A DNA stretch of 64,000 nucleotides. Origin: NORP259 sp041398705. GTDB taxonomy: Bacteria; Planctomycetota; UBA1135; GCA-002686595. The notes beneath the pieces are model-generated. The model did not search any database. It worked only from the letters and a program-made list of their open reading frames with translations, and had not been told where the DNA came from. This document shows positions 1 to 8,508 of this stretch, in pieces. Each line of letters starts with the position of its first letter. Within the stretch, counting starts at the first letter, position 1. Where the stretch lies: the NCBI GenBank assembly GCA_041398705.1, contig JAWKUI010000003.1:248001-312000 (forward strand). The letters run 5' to 3'. The translations under genes were made by a program, and so were the position numbers.

Positions 1-169
1 GGCTGCCATCCCCCGGCCCACCATCGTCGTGGTACGAAAGGCACAGGAGCTCAAACCGCTCCCGCAGCTTCTCCGCCGTGCCGAGCAGCAACTCGCCCGT
101 GCCGTCGATCCCCGGCACGTAGACCACCGGCGGTCCGCTTCCCCCGTGGCTCGCAATCTCAGCTCGCAT
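1..169 (-). CDS. alpha/beta-hydrolase fold protein, N-terminal fragment (cut by window edge)
   Basis: Only about 56 codons lie in the window; the gene continues past its left edge. From the ATG, residues 15-30 read VVYVPGIDGTGELLLG. A hydrophobic strand running into P-G-x-D-G-T-G resembles the first strand and oxyanion-hole loop of alpha/beta-hydrolases and esterase/acyltransferase relatives. The nucleophile elbow and the rest of the catalytic triad are not visible, so substrate and exact family cannot be named. The gene is on the same strand as, and 60 bases downstream of, the RibD/DHFR-like reductase gene, and could be co-transcribed with it. Confidence 0.6.
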   Translation of the reverse strand, partial: MRAEIASHGGSGPPVVYVPGIDGTGELLLGTAEKLRERFELLCLSYHDDGGPGDGS

Positions 170-229
170 GATCGGCAGTGGATTCAAGAATGCGCTGCAT
201 TGCCATCGGGGTCGAGGCGCGGTGGAGAT

Positions 230-778
230 TCAGGACTTCGGCTGGAAGCGCAGGGCGGTGAGGCCACCGGCCAGTTCCACGCGACCGATCAGGTCGAGCT
301 CGATGGGAGCGGGGATGCCGTCGAAGAGTTTGGGGCCGACGCCCGCGATCCGGGGGTGCACGATGATCTCGTATTCATCGATCAGGCCAAGGGCAGCCAA
401 GGCGCGCGGAAGGGTGACGCCGCCGGTGGCGATGCCCCGACCCGGTTGAGCCTTGAGGGCCAGGACTTCTTTTTTGAGATCGCCGCGCAAGAGCGCCGCA
501 TTCCAATCGACCTGGGGCAAGGTGCTCGAGACCACGTACTTGCGCATGGCGTCCATCGTGACGGCGAAGGACTCCATCCACTCCGGTCGGGCACCGGGCA
601 CCGACGGGCCGCGCCATGCCTCTTCCATCATCTGGTAGGTAATGCGGCCGAAGAGCAGACTGTCGGCGCGCCTCAAACCTTCGATCGCGTACTCGTGCAG
701 CGCCTGGTTGGGGGTGCCTTCGCGATGGTCGCAGCAGCCATCGGCGGTGATGTTGATCGTGTAGCGCAGGGGTTGCAT
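230..778 (-). CDS. dihydrofolate reductase family protein (RibD C-terminal domain type)
   Basis: This 182-residue protein starts at MQPLRYTINITADG. The first strand and the later FGRITYQMMEEAW segment (about residues 45-57) are typical of the stand-alone RibD_C/DHFR-like family (YyaP/YwjB type). The stretch GIATGGVTLPRALAALGLIDE matches the family's nucleotide-binding Gly-Gly region, and DEYEIIVHPRIAGVGPKLFDG its C-terminal signature. Members are presumed NAD(P)H-dependent reductases of unknown substrate. The upstream extension of the frame was rejected because it lacks family similarity. A zinc-ribbon membrane protein gene lies 22 bases upstream on the same strand. Confidence 0.85.
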   Translation of the reverse strand: MQPLRYTINITADGCCDHREGTPNQALHEYAIEGLRRADSLLFGRITYQMMEEAWRGPSVPGARPEWMESFAVTMDAMRKYVVSSTLPQVDWNAALLRGDLKKEVLALKAQPGRGIATGGVTLPRALAALGLIDEYEIIVHPRIAGVGPKLFDGIPAPIELDLIGRVELAGGLTALRFQPKS

Positions 779-800
779 CGGAGATGCCGGGCGAAGGCGG

Positions 801-1259
801 TCAGATCTTCGAGCCGCACTCCATACAGAATTTCGCGGTCTCGTCATTGAGGGTCTTGCAGGCCCGGCAGCGTACCTTGATCGCGGCGGGGGCGGGCGTA
901 TGGCCCGTTAGTTTCTCCGGCAGGATCCCGGCTTCGTCCAACGCGTCCTTTGCCATTCCCCCGGTCTGTCGGCTGAACGGTTCCAGGTCCTTCCGGGCTT
1001 GCTCGGGATCCAGGACCATACCGGATCCCGCGAGTCCGCGCTGCGCGATGTTTCGGATGATTGCGCCAACGCCTATGAAAACCATTCCAATCATCGCGCG
1101 CCGGGCCATGGAATCGGATTCCTTCTCAAAATCCCGAAAGTTCTTCGCGTCCGGGCCCCCTCCAAGAAGGACGGAAAGGAACAGAACGATGCCAAGGATC
1201 ATGAGCGCACCGCCTGAGTAGTACGCGATTTTGCGGGATTCGGGAATATCCTTGGCCAT
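801..1259 (-). CDS. two-helix membrane protein with C-terminal zinc ribbon
   Basis: A protein of about 152 residues starting at MAKDIPESRKIAYYSGG. Two hydrophobic segments (about residues 10-33 and 56-73) suggest an inner-membrane hairpin. The C-terminus carries a CxxC...CxxC ribbon (CRACKTLNDETAKFCMEC) of the zinc-ribbon class seen in many small bacterial membrane proteins. Catalytic residues are not apparent, so I give no function. An upstream in-frame start would add 17 unconserved-looking residues; I preferred the internal Met just before the first helix. Confidence 0.65.
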   Translation of the reverse strand: MAKDIPESRKIAYYSGGALMILGIVLFLSVLLGGGPDAKNFRDFEKESDSMARRAMIGMVFIGVGAIIRNIAQRGLAGSGMVLDPEQARKDLEPFSRQTGGMAKDALDEAGILPEKLTGHTPAPAAIKVRCRACKTLNDETAKFCMECGSKI

Positions 1260-1349
1260 GGGGCGGAGCGCTTCGCTTGCGGGAATAAGAGCCGGGGTCT
1301 GGTCGCGCATCCTAAGTGAAATCGGAATGGCGGGGAAGTGCGATCGGGT

Positions 1350-2714
1350 TCAAAGCGAAGGCACCAGCGGATGTCGGGTGGATTGCTCCCGAAGCGGCGC
1401 GACCGCAGCGCACCGGGCAAGTGCCGCGCACAGGCCTGGACCCAAAACAACCCGGGGGCGGAGGGCGCGCACCGATGCTGTGGCTTCTTCGACGGACTGG
1501 GCACCACCGTGGATCAGCAACCAGGCGGAAACGGCACAAGCACTGCGCGAACAGCCAAGGGCACAGGCCACCAGAATGTCACCCGACTGGCGCCGTTCTT
1601 CGATTCGATCGGCAAGCGCACGCAGATTTTGCGGTGTGGGTGCCACCAAGTCCATCCACGGATAGTTTTCGTACCACCAGGGGCCTTTCGGCGCAGGCAG
1701 TTCTCCGGTCAAGTCCAGTAGGGTAGCGAAACCGCGGCCAGGCTTGTCTTTGGCGCTGGACAGGGCACCCAGCCAGACTCCGCCCGAAACGTGTACCGGG
1801 CCGGGGTCGTTGCGGTTCCAGAGCCAAGCATTGAGACGCGAACCGAGCAGGTAGGGGGCAAACAGGACGCGCACCGCAAGACTGTGCTGGCCCTGCGACT
1901 TCTGGAATCCACTCCCTCCAGCCCAAATGTAGTTCCAACCCACGAGCGTGAGGCCCAACGCCGGCCAGGCGAGCCAAAGGGCCCATCCACCTCCTGCGAT
2001 GCCAGCCGCGAGAAGCCCGGCCCCGGCGGCTAGGTAGATAGCCGGAAGTCGGCCCCAATGGGCCTGTGGAGCCCGGATCAAGGGCGACCGATGCTCCCCA
2101 TCCGGCCAAAGCCAGAGGCAGAAGAACCCCACGGCGGCTCCCGTTGGCACATCGAAGAAGTGGTGCTGCCAAGTGGTCAATACCGACAGGGCGATGCACA
2201 TCGCCCAGGCGTGGATCAGCAGCCGATACAGCGGGCGTGACGTGGCGCGGCCGAAAGCGTGCCAGAGGATCACGAGCAGGCTGATGTGCAGCGATGGGGC
2301 CTGGTTGTAGGGCAGATCGAAGGCGTGCAAGGCTTCGAAGAGGCGGCCGAATGCTCCTTCGGTGCGGGGAGGCGCAAAGGAGAACCGAAGGGGGAAGAGC
2401 AAGAATGCGGCGATAGAGACGAGCTGGGCGGTCAGCAGCCGCCGGCCGTGCTGATCCACTTCCCGCAGGCTTGCAAGGGTCAAGAACGACAGACCGTACA
2501 GAAGGTCGATCGACCAGTAGGGGACGATCGTCCAAGCCCAGAAGGGGATGTGGCGCTCCCAGGCGAACACAAGGCTGCGCGTGACCCCGCGGGCTGCCGC
2601 CATCTCGTTCGCAAAGCCGTAGCTCAGGAAGAACAGCGGAGCCAAGAAGCCCAACCAGAGCAGGCTCCTGCGCAAGATGGCCGGCGCTGGCAAGATTCCG
2701 GCCCGTTGGCTCAC
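1350..2714 (-). CDS. PAP2 phosphatase / dual-specificity phosphatase fusion, YnbD-like
   Basis: A 454-residue membrane protein. The N-terminal two-thirds is polytopic and carries PAP2-type motifs: PSLHIS at about 140-145 and HHFFDVPTG at about 184-192, the phosphatase histidine region. The C-terminal third is a soluble dual-specificity/tyrosine-phosphatase-like domain with the Cx5R loop CALGCSR (C384, R390). This two-domain order is that of E. coli YnbD. The start codon overlaps the stop of the upstream hydrolase/methyltransferase gene (ATGA), as expected for the ynbC-ynbD pair. Likely role: dephosphorylation of a lipid-linked phosphate in the inner membrane. The substrate is unknown. Confidence 0.85.
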   Translation of the reverse strand: MSQRAGILPAPAILRRSLLWLGFLAPLFFLSYGFANEMAAARGVTRSLVFAWERHIPFWAWTIVPYWSIDLLYGLSFLTLASLREVDQHGRRLLTAQLVSIAAFLLFPLRFSFAPPRTEGAFGRLFEALHAFDLPYNQAPSLHISLLVILWHAFGRATSRPLYRLLIHAWAMCIALSVLTTWQHHFFDVPTGAAVGFFCLWLWPDGEHRSPLIRAPQAHWGRLPAIYLAAGAGLLAAGIAGGGWALWLAWPALGLTLVGWNYIWAGGSGFQKSQGQHSLAVRVLFAPYLLGSRLNAWLWNRNDPGPVHVSGGVWLGALSSAKDKPGRGFATLLDLTGELPAPKGPWWYENYPWMDLVAPTPQNLRALADRIEERRQSGDILVACALGCSRSACAVSAWLLIHGGAQSVEEATASVRALRPRVVLGPGLCAALARCAAVAPLREQSTRHPLVPSL

Positions 2715-4468
2715 GCCGGAATCCCCCGGCGACGGGCGAGGGACACCGTGAAGATGCCCCAGGGGTCGATGCGCTGTTCAATTTTCTCGAAACCCGCTTC
2801 GGACACCAATTGGTCCATCTCCGCCTGGGTGCGCCGGCGCATGACCCAGGCCTGTCCCCCTCGGTGGCTCGTGAGGGTGCGCGCGATCATCTCGAGTTGG
2901 GGATGCCAGGGCTGTCCCGTGTAGATCAGATACCCGCCCGGTTCGATCGCACGGCCGAGCCCCTCCAGGGATCTGGAGACGGCGTCGTTGTCTGGGAACA
3001 GTTCGTACAAGCCCGAGACGACGCCGAGGGTGGGGCGTGGGCAAGCACTCGCCACTCCATCGGCGTCGAAGGCATCCCCTTGTTCGAAGTGGGCCACATC
3101 GTCAAGACCCTTCGCGGCGATCAAGGCCTGGCCCTGTTGCACGTTCTGCTCGCTGTAGTCCCGCAGTAGGAGGCTCTCCGGTTTGGGGCCTTGCAGTGCG
3201 GCATCCAAGACGTACCGACCATGGCCAGCCGCGATGTCGAGGATGCGTGCGGGCTGACCACTGGCGTTCAACCGCGCCTGTGCGTCCTGCAGCAGCTCCT
3301 CGATGTGTCGTTTGCGGAGGCGGATGCCGCGCCAGCCAATGGCATTTAGATACTGCCGATCGACGAAGCGGCCCACCGGGCCAAGCCCCTCGGGAGTATT
3401 GCGGTAGACATAGTCGAGCGAACTGCCCGAATCGAACCCCGTTTGGCGGCCCAGGCGGATGCCCCGCGAGAGGCGCGCCCCGAAACTCAGGCTGGCGCGG
3501 TACGCCCGCCAGAACCACGCTCGCGGGCTGAGAGCGGGCAGCGGACGGGCGAGGTTCTGCATTTCCTCGAACGTGGCGCCCCTGCGATCCGCTTGACGCA
3601 GGTCCGGACGGCACAGGGCTGCATCAAAGCGTTGCAGAAGAAAGCGGCGGACCTGATCGACGGCTTGCTTGCGATCCTTTTCGCCCAGGGTGTCATGGTA
3701 GAACCCCGCAAAGACGTGTTTTTCCTTGATCGCGGTACCGAGCCCCTCGAAGAACTCGTTCTGAGGGCCGTGGTGCACGACCCAATCCGCACCGGAGATC
3801 AGCAATTGCGTGGGCACCGTGATGGCCTGGGCATCGTTCACGACGCGCTTCGCGGCTGCATACAGAGCGAGCAGCACGTTTACCGAGATGGCGCGGGTGA
3901 TGAGCGGGTCCGAGTCATATGAGGCCTGGCGCTCGAGATCGTGGGTCAGGTAGCGCGACTTGACGTAGCTGTTCACGAAGAAGTTGCCGCGCAGTTTGCG
4001 CAGCGCCTTGAGGCCCGCGCGAGCGAAGGGCACATACAGCTTGACCTTGAAGGCGGGCGAGGCGAGAACCATGCATCGGATGCGCGGTGCGTAGTCGTGG
4101 GCCCAGGTGGAGAGTAGAACGGCACCGACGCTTTGTGCGAGGACCGCCATGTCTTGCTCGGCAATGCCCCACGTCGTTTGGATGTGATCGACAAACGTCT
4201 GCACGTCACGAACCGAGTGCGAGAATCCGGGCGAATCGCCGCGGGCGCCAGGGGATCGGCCATGGCCGCGCGCATCCCAGGCGAAGAAGTCGAAGTCCGG
4301 GAGTTCGAGTTCCTGGACCAGGTGTTCCATGCGTCCGCCGTGTTCATGCCCACGATGGAAGAGCAGGATGGCACCCCGCCTTTGAGAACCGATCGCGGGC
4401 CAGCGCCGGTAGAACAGTTCCTGGTCGTCGTGGGTGGAGAAATGATGCTCTTCGCAAGTACGGGCCAT
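2711..4468 (-). CDS. bifunctional alpha/beta-hydrolase / class I SAM methyltransferase, YnbC-like
   Basis: A 585-residue fusion. The hydrolase half contains LLFHRGHEHGGR (oxyanion region, about 35-46), DARGHGRS (65-72), the nucleophile elbow AQSVG (Ser113, a variant of GxSxG), Asp228 in SGADWV and His258 in FYHDT. The methyltransferase half has SAM motif I, ILDIAAGHGRY, at about 409-419. This order is characteristic of the YnbC family, which normally sits beside PAP2/DSP proteins and lipid-synthesis enzymes. The start at MARTCEEHH is fixed by an AAGGAG ribosome-binding site 8 bases upstream; the much longer open frame upstream is not family-like. It is translationally coupled to the downstream phosphatase. 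Confidence 0.87.
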   Translation of the reverse strand: MARTCEEHHFSTHDDQELFYRRWPAIGSQRRGAILLFHRGHEHGGRMEHLVQELELPDFDFFAWDARGHGRSPGARGDSPGFSHSVRDVQTFVDHIQTTWGIAEQDMAVLAQSVGAVLLSTWAHDYAPRIRCMVLASPAFKVKLYVPFARAGLKALRKLRGNFFVNSYVKSRYLTHDLERQASYDSDPLITRAISVNVLLALYAAAKRVVNDAQAITVPTQLLISGADWVVHHGPQNEFFEGLGTAIKEKHVFAGFYHDTLGEKDRKQAVDQVRRFLLQRFDAALCRPDLRQADRRGATFEEMQNLARPLPALSPRAWFWRAYRASLSFGARLSRGIRLGRQTGFDSGSSLDYVYRNTPEGLGPVGRFVDRQYLNAIGWRGIRLRKRHIEELLQDAQARLNASGQPARILDIAAGHGRYVLDAALQGPKPESLLLRDYSEQNVQQGQALIAAKGLDDVAHFEQGDAFDADGVASACPRPTLGVVSGLYELFPDNDAVSRSLEGLGRAIEPGGYLIYTGQPWHPQLEMIARTLTSHRGGQAWVMRRRTQAEMDQLVSEAGFEKIEQRIDPWGIFTVSLARRRGIPA

Positions 4469-4858
4469 TGGGGACTCCTTCGGGAAGTCAGAATGGGTGA
4501 GTGATGGCGGCATTTGCGGCCAACGTTCCTCTGCTTGTGCGGGCCCTTGCCGCCGATATTCCTCGGATTTCCGGCGAAGGTGACGATTCGACCGTTTGGC
4601 CTGAATTCGGGGCAAGGAGTGGGGGCGGTTGACGGCGCCGTCAGCTTTTTGGCCTTTGGTTGGAAGGCTTGGGTGCCTGCACCGGGCCCAGCGATGAACC
4701 CACCCCGTGCGAGTCCATCGGTCGAGTGCGGCTGGCCGGATTGCGGAGGAAATCAATGCCGGTTCCGATGGGGGGGCTGCGGAACACCCAATGCATGCAG
4801 CGCAAAACGGGGCCCGGATCCGTATCCTGAATCCCAATCACCCTCGGGATCCCCCGCC
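4469..4858. other. divergent intergenic region with a 14-bp perfect palindrome
   Basis: This 390-base gap separates the minus-strand YnbC-like operon from the plus-strand P-loop gene, so it should hold two divergent promoters. I see no convincing gene in it. A self-complementary TGACGGCGCCGTCA occurs at 4630-4643 and is followed by a short T run on the plus strand. It could be a dimeric regulator site or a small hairpin. No clear -35/-10 pair was recognised. Confidence 0.4.
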
Positions 4859-5431
4859 ATGCCGCACGAGACCTACCCGACCTATCGAATCGCTGTCGTT
4901 GGGTGCTCGGGATCGGGCAAGTCTACGCTGGCAGCCAAGATCGCCCACCGGCTCGGGATCGAGCACGTCGAACTCGATGCCTACTTCCATCAGCCGAACT
5001 GGCAGCCCCTCGACCGCGAGGAATTCGTGCGACGGGTCCGTGAGCGTACGCCGGCCAATGGGCAGTGGGTGTCGTGCGGCAACTACCAGAGCTCCGCTGG
5101 GGGGGACCTAGTGCAGCGGGCCACGCACATCGTGTTCTTGGACTACCCGTGGTCGCTCGTGATGCGCCGCATGGTGGCACGCAGCTTGGGGCGCGTCGTG
5201 CGCAAGACGGAACTCTGGAATGGCAACCGCGAGCGGCCCTTGAACCTCCTGAACCCGGATCCCCGGCAGAACATCATCCTTTGGGCGGCGACGCAATGGG
5301 CGCCTCTACGCAAGCGGTATGCGTCTGCACGGCAAGCGGGGGCCTGGTCCCACGCCGAAGTCGTGCACTGCCGCAAGCCACAGGACGCTGAGGCGTTCCT
5401 GACGGGCTTGCCCGAACGGTCCGGTGCCTAG
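4859..5431 (+). CDS. P-loop NTPase, FlaR/adenylate-kinase-like (DNA topology modulation family)
   Basis: A 190-residue protein with a Walker A motif GCSGSGKST at residues 15-23, followed by HRLGIEHVELDAYFHQPNW. That order (P-loop, L-D-x-x-x-H-x-P-x-W) is typical of the FlaR-like 'topology modulation protein' group of small kinase-like ATPases. A conserved WVSCGNY follows at about 67-73. The biochemical role of this family is poorly known; it resembles nucleotide or small-molecule kinases. The start was chosen at MPHETYPTYR, immediately before the beta strand leading to the P-loop, rejecting a long unconserved upstream extension. It converges on the EamA transporter gene. Confidence 0.8.
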   Translation: MPHETYPTYRIAVVGCSGSGKSTLAAKIAHRLGIEHVELDAYFHQPNWQPLDREEFVRRVRERTPANGQWVSCGNYQSSAGGDLVQRATHIVFLDYPWSLVMRRMVARSLGRVVRKTELWNGNRERPLNLLNPDPRQNIILWAATQWAPLRKRYASARQAGAWSHAEVVHCRKPQDAEAFLTGLPERSGA

Positions 5432-5457
5432 TCGCCACCTTGACTCGCTGCCCGGGA

Positions 5458-6381
5458 TCAGCCCTCGGCAGGTGGCCGCGAAGGGACGGCGCCGCGCCTT
5501 GCGATCGGGGCCTTGCGGCTGATGAAAATCGAGAGCGAGACCACGGTCGCCGCGAGCACGGCTCCGATCCCGAACCTCTCCCCCAAGAACAACGCGGCGA
5601 AACCGAGGGTCAAGAAAGGTTGCAGCAACTGCATCTGGCTGACCCGCGCCACTCCCCCGAGCGCCAGGCCGCGGTACCACGCGAAGAACGCAAGGAACAT
5701 GCTGATCAAGCTGACGTAGGCCATTCCCGCCCAGCCCGCCGCATCCGCGTGCAAGCCATGCCGGTGGATCGCGATCCCGACGGGAACGGCCAGCAGCGGG
5801 GCCGCAACGACCAGCGCCCAGCAGATGACCTGCCAACCGCCGATCTCCCGCGCCAGCCGCGCCCCTTCCGCGTACCCGCACGACGCCAGCAACACCCCTC
5901 CGAACAGGGCCAGATCCGCCGGATGGAATGCCCCCCCGCCCGAAGCAAGGGCAAACCCGACCACCGCCGAGCTACCCAGCACACTCGCCATCCAGAACTT
6001 CGCCGAAGGCCGTTCGTGATTGCGGATCGAGCCCACGATCGCCGTGGCCAACGGCAAGAGCCCGAGCAGCACCGCCCCATGGGACGCCGGAACCCACCGC
6101 ATCGCCCAGGCCGAGAGCAGGGGAAAACCCACGATCACGCCGAGCAACACCACCAACACGCTGCCCCATTGCCGTCCCACCGGCGCCTTCTGCCGCGTCA
6201 CCAACAACAACGGCCCCGCCAGACAAGCCGCCACCAACGCCCGCCCCAACCCGACAATCAACGGGTCCAGCGAAGCCACCGCCAACCGCGTAGCCGGCAA
6301 GGTGAAGCTGAACCCAAGCACCCCCAGAAACCCGAAGGCCAACCCTTCCAGCGACTCCCGCTGACCCGTCCTATTCGACAT
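5458..6381 (-). CDS. EamA/DMT family transporter
   Basis: A 307-residue, strongly hydrophobic protein with about ten transmembrane helices arranged as two repeats, each with the EamA pattern. The second repeat includes AYVSLISMFLAFFAWYRGLA and a loop before LLQPFLTLGFAALFLGERF. That P-[FLV]-x(6)-A-x-L-x-L-GE-x block is the standard EamA signature. Family members export metabolites such as amino acids or drugs; the cargo cannot be read from sequence. The gene is convergent with the P-loop gene, with only 26 bases between stops. Confidence 0.88.
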   Translation of the reverse strand: MSNRTGQRESLEGLAFGFLGVLGFSFTLPATRLAVASLDPLIVGLGRALVAACLAGPLLLVTRQKAPVGRQWGSVLVVLLGVIVGFPLLSAWAMRWVPASHGAVLLGLLPLATAIVGSIRNHERPSAKFWMASVLGSSAVVGFALASGGGAFHPADLALFGGVLLASCGYAEGARLAREIGGWQVICWALVVAAPLLAVPVGIAIHRHGLHADAAGWAGMAYVSLISMFLAFFAWYRGLALGGVARVSQMQLLQPFLTLGFAALFLGERFGIGAVLAATVVSLSIFISRKAPIARRGAVPSRPPAEG

Positions 6382-6854
6382 CTGATTCCCGTCCGCAGCC
6401 GGCAGGCCCCCCGGCCGGAACCGTGCACGGCCCCCCTCGCCGGAGTGGAGGCGGGATTCTAACGGTTCCGCTTGGGCCCTCCAAAGCCCGAAGCAGGCCG
6501 GAGGCCACTTTCACGTGACCCTCCGAGAATGCAAACCGATCCCTTGGGCAACCGCCGAGCCAATTTCGTCGACATGTTGCGGAGCCCTATCTCCATCTCG
6601 ATCTGGGGCGAGACGTTGGCGGAGTGCACGGCGATCTCCAGCGGGGTCAACCAAGAGCCGAAGCTGCTCAGAAGCAAAGTCCGCCAAGGCCAAGTTCTGA
6701 TGGACTTCGGGTCGCCGCACTGTCCCTGGGGGAAGGGACTCGAGGTGCCGACTCCCAAGGCAATGGATGGAGGTCATCCTGTGCCGAGGTACCCAAGCCG
6801 CGGGAGGTTCGCCGGGAGCTTGCGCCGGGCTTCCTTCTCCGGCAAGCTCCCGGA
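6382..6854. other. 473-base region without a supported gene
   Basis: This is the gap between the divergently transcribed EamA gene and the DUF1801 gene. A minus-strand frame at 6459-6758 is open for 99 codons, but I could not recognise the product. Other frames are also open here, as expected in GC-rich DNA. No hairpin terminator or tRNA was seen. Promoters for both flanking genes probably lie here. Confidence 0.4.
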
Positions 6855-7205
6855 ATGGATGACTGGGACGAAATGTCTGCCGCCCTTGTGGCTGTGCTCC
6901 GCAAGGCTTTGCCGAAAGCCACCGAAGAGGTGAAGTGGAAGGCGCCGAGTTTTGCCATCGATGGGCAGCACCTGGTCACCTTGATGCAGCCGAAGAAGGG
7001 TGGGGCGCGGGTGATTCTGCATCGCGATGCCAAGGCGAAGGACAGCAAGACCGGGAAGCGCCTGCTCGAGGTCAGCGATCCACGGCTCACCTGGGCCAGC
7101 GATCAGCGGGCGCAGGTGGCCTTTGAGACCGTGGCGGAGGTGAAGGCGAACAAGGATTGGCTCGCGAAACTCGCGCGTGACTGGGTGAAGGCCGTACGCG
7201 GTTGA
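6855..7205 (+). CDS. DUF1801 (YdhG-like) family protein
   Basis: A 116-residue protein starting at MDDWDEMSAALVAVLRKA. The pattern ALPKATEEVKWKAPSFAIDGQHLVTLMQPKKGGARVI is typical of DUF1801/YdhG proteins: an amphipathic helix, then E-x-x-K-W-x-x-P-x-F, then a short beta sheet. These are small cytosolic proteins with no established reaction. A weak GGA is the only candidate ribosome-binding site. The gene converges on a lipoprotein gene with a 50-base gap. Confidence 0.75.
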   Translation: MDDWDEMSAALVAVLRKALPKATEEVKWKAPSFAIDGQHLVTLMQPKKGGARVILHRDAKAKDSKTGKRLLEVSDPRLTWASDQRAQVAFETVAEVKANKDWLAKLARDWVKAVRG

Positions 7206-7255
7206 GCGAGACCCATTGCCTGCGGGGGAAGTGGGCGGTCAGGGAGGCGCTGGCT

Positions 7256-7999
7256 TCACTTGCGCGTTCGTGCGCCGAACTTGCCTCCGCTGGAGAACAC
7301 GGGGGCTGGACTTGCTTCCCGTGCTTCGAGGAGCATTTGTAGCCAGACTTCTTCTGCGGTGTCTGCTTCAGGAGACAACTGCATATAGATCTCTGCGGCC
7401 TCCCGGAGAGTGGGCTCCATGTGCCGATACATGCTCAGGAGATCGACCTTCCAGGCGCTGCCCTCCCTGTGCAGGTCGAACACGACCGGTTCGGTCCGAC
7501 CGTCTTGCGAAATGGACGTATGGATCTCTGCAGAGGCCCCGCCAGCTGGCCATTCCACACGGGCCTCGCCTTGGGTCAGAAGGACCATGGATAGCACCCC
7601 GCCTTCGAATCCGGGGGGGCCAGGGTGTTCTTCCTCGGGCTTCAACAGCACACCCATGAGCCACAGGTCGACCATGGGTTGTGCCTCCAGTTCACTCCTT
7701 GGCGCCGTGCGGGCCAGCGTTTCGAGGCGCATCATTTCTTCCCGCCAATTGGAAGTCAGAAGTGCCCGAGCCCGGTCCCAATCCTCTTGCCGGCAGGCGC
7801 TGCGGAATTGGTTCCAGGCGTCGAGCACCGTGCGTTCGGAAGCGGCGTTCTTCGGGGAAGAGGCGGCTGGGCTTGCCGATTGGGTTGCGGAGCTGGAGGG
7901 CAGAAGCGCGGGGGCGGCAGGGGGCTGGGAACCTTGACGTTGGCACGCGGCGAGCAAAATGATCGACAGTGCCAAGCCTTTGGTGCGGTGCGAGTGCAT
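7256..7999 (-). CDS. lipoprotein of unknown function
   Basis: A 247-residue protein with a signal peptide ending in the lipobox LLAAC (Cys at about 18), then a Pro/Ala/Ser-rich linker of about 35 residues. The folded part carries helices around VLDAWNQFRSACRQEDWDRARALL and a beta-rich part ending in VVFDLHREGSAWKVDLLSMYR. This layout resembles NTF2/DUF4878-like accessory domains that sense or bind small ligands, but I cannot assign a family. The start at MHSHRTKGLAL puts the lipobox at a normal distance; no Shine-Dalgarno site precedes it. Confidence 0.7.
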   Translation of the reverse strand: MHSHRTKGLALSIILLAACQRQGSQPPAAPALLPSSSATQSASPAASSPKNAASERTVLDAWNQFRSACRQEDWDRARALLTSNWREEMMRLETLARTAPRSELEAQPMVDLWLMGVLLKPEEEHPGPPGFEGGVLSMVLLTQGEARVEWPAGGASAEIHTSISQDGRTEPVVFDLHREGSAWKVDLLSMYRHMEPTLREAAEIYMQLSPEADTAEEVWLQMLLEAREASPAPVFSSGGKFGARTRK

Positions 8000-8508
8000 G
8001 AGGAGAATCGGTGAACGTGGGGGAGGATACGGCATTCGCGCCGGCGCCCGGAAGCCATCGGGCCCACTTCCGGGCAGGAGCCGGAGTTATCGCGCTGTCA
8101 GAGGAGGGGATGGTGCGAGGAAAGGGTGCGGCCGAAACCCTGGATCAGGGCATGGATCTCTGAGACTTGGGGGGGGCGTCGATGCGCCGAAGGTCTGGCC
8201 CGCGGGTTGCCGGTCCGGACCGGCCCCAGCGGCCCGAGGTGGATTCAGATTGGGGCATCTCCGTTGGGGGGACGTGGCATGGTGGGGCCGCCTTGGCTCA
8301 CCCGCGCGGCGTTTCGGAGAAGCCTCTTCTCAAACGTTGGCGGTCGCCAGGGGCGCAGGCCTCCACATATTGTAAGGAAAGAGTCAAATGGACAGGGATC
8401 TCCGATGGGCACGATTACGCCAGGGAACGGTGGTACAGTGCTTCCCTCTCGCTCGTATGCCGGGCCTCGGCCCGGCGCAAGAAATCCTTCAAACTAACCA
8501 GGCTCTCA
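8000..8508. other. divergent intergenic region
   Basis: About 510 bases separate the minus-strand lipoprotein gene from the plus-strand secreted-protein gene. Several frames are open but none gives a recognisable protein. The last 50 bases hold a GC-rich hairpin in the probable 5' leader of the secreted-protein gene (separate entry). Promoters for both neighbours should lie here; none could be defined. Confidence 0.4.
8459..8476 (+). repeat. leader hairpin upstream of secreted propeller gene
   Basis: GCCGGGCC and GGCCCGGC form a perfect inverted repeat separated by TC. It ends 32 bases before the ATG of the secreted protein gene. With 7 pairs and a CTCG-like tetraloop, the RNA hairpin would be stable. 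It could act as an mRNA-stabilising or translation-modulating leader element. No downstream T tract is present, so it is not a canonical terminator. Confidence 0.4.

Noticed and set aside
6459..6758. 99-codon minus-strand frame upstream of the EamA gene
   Set aside because: Some ankyrin-like wording (TPLEIAV) but no repeat pattern or start context. Not supported as a gene.
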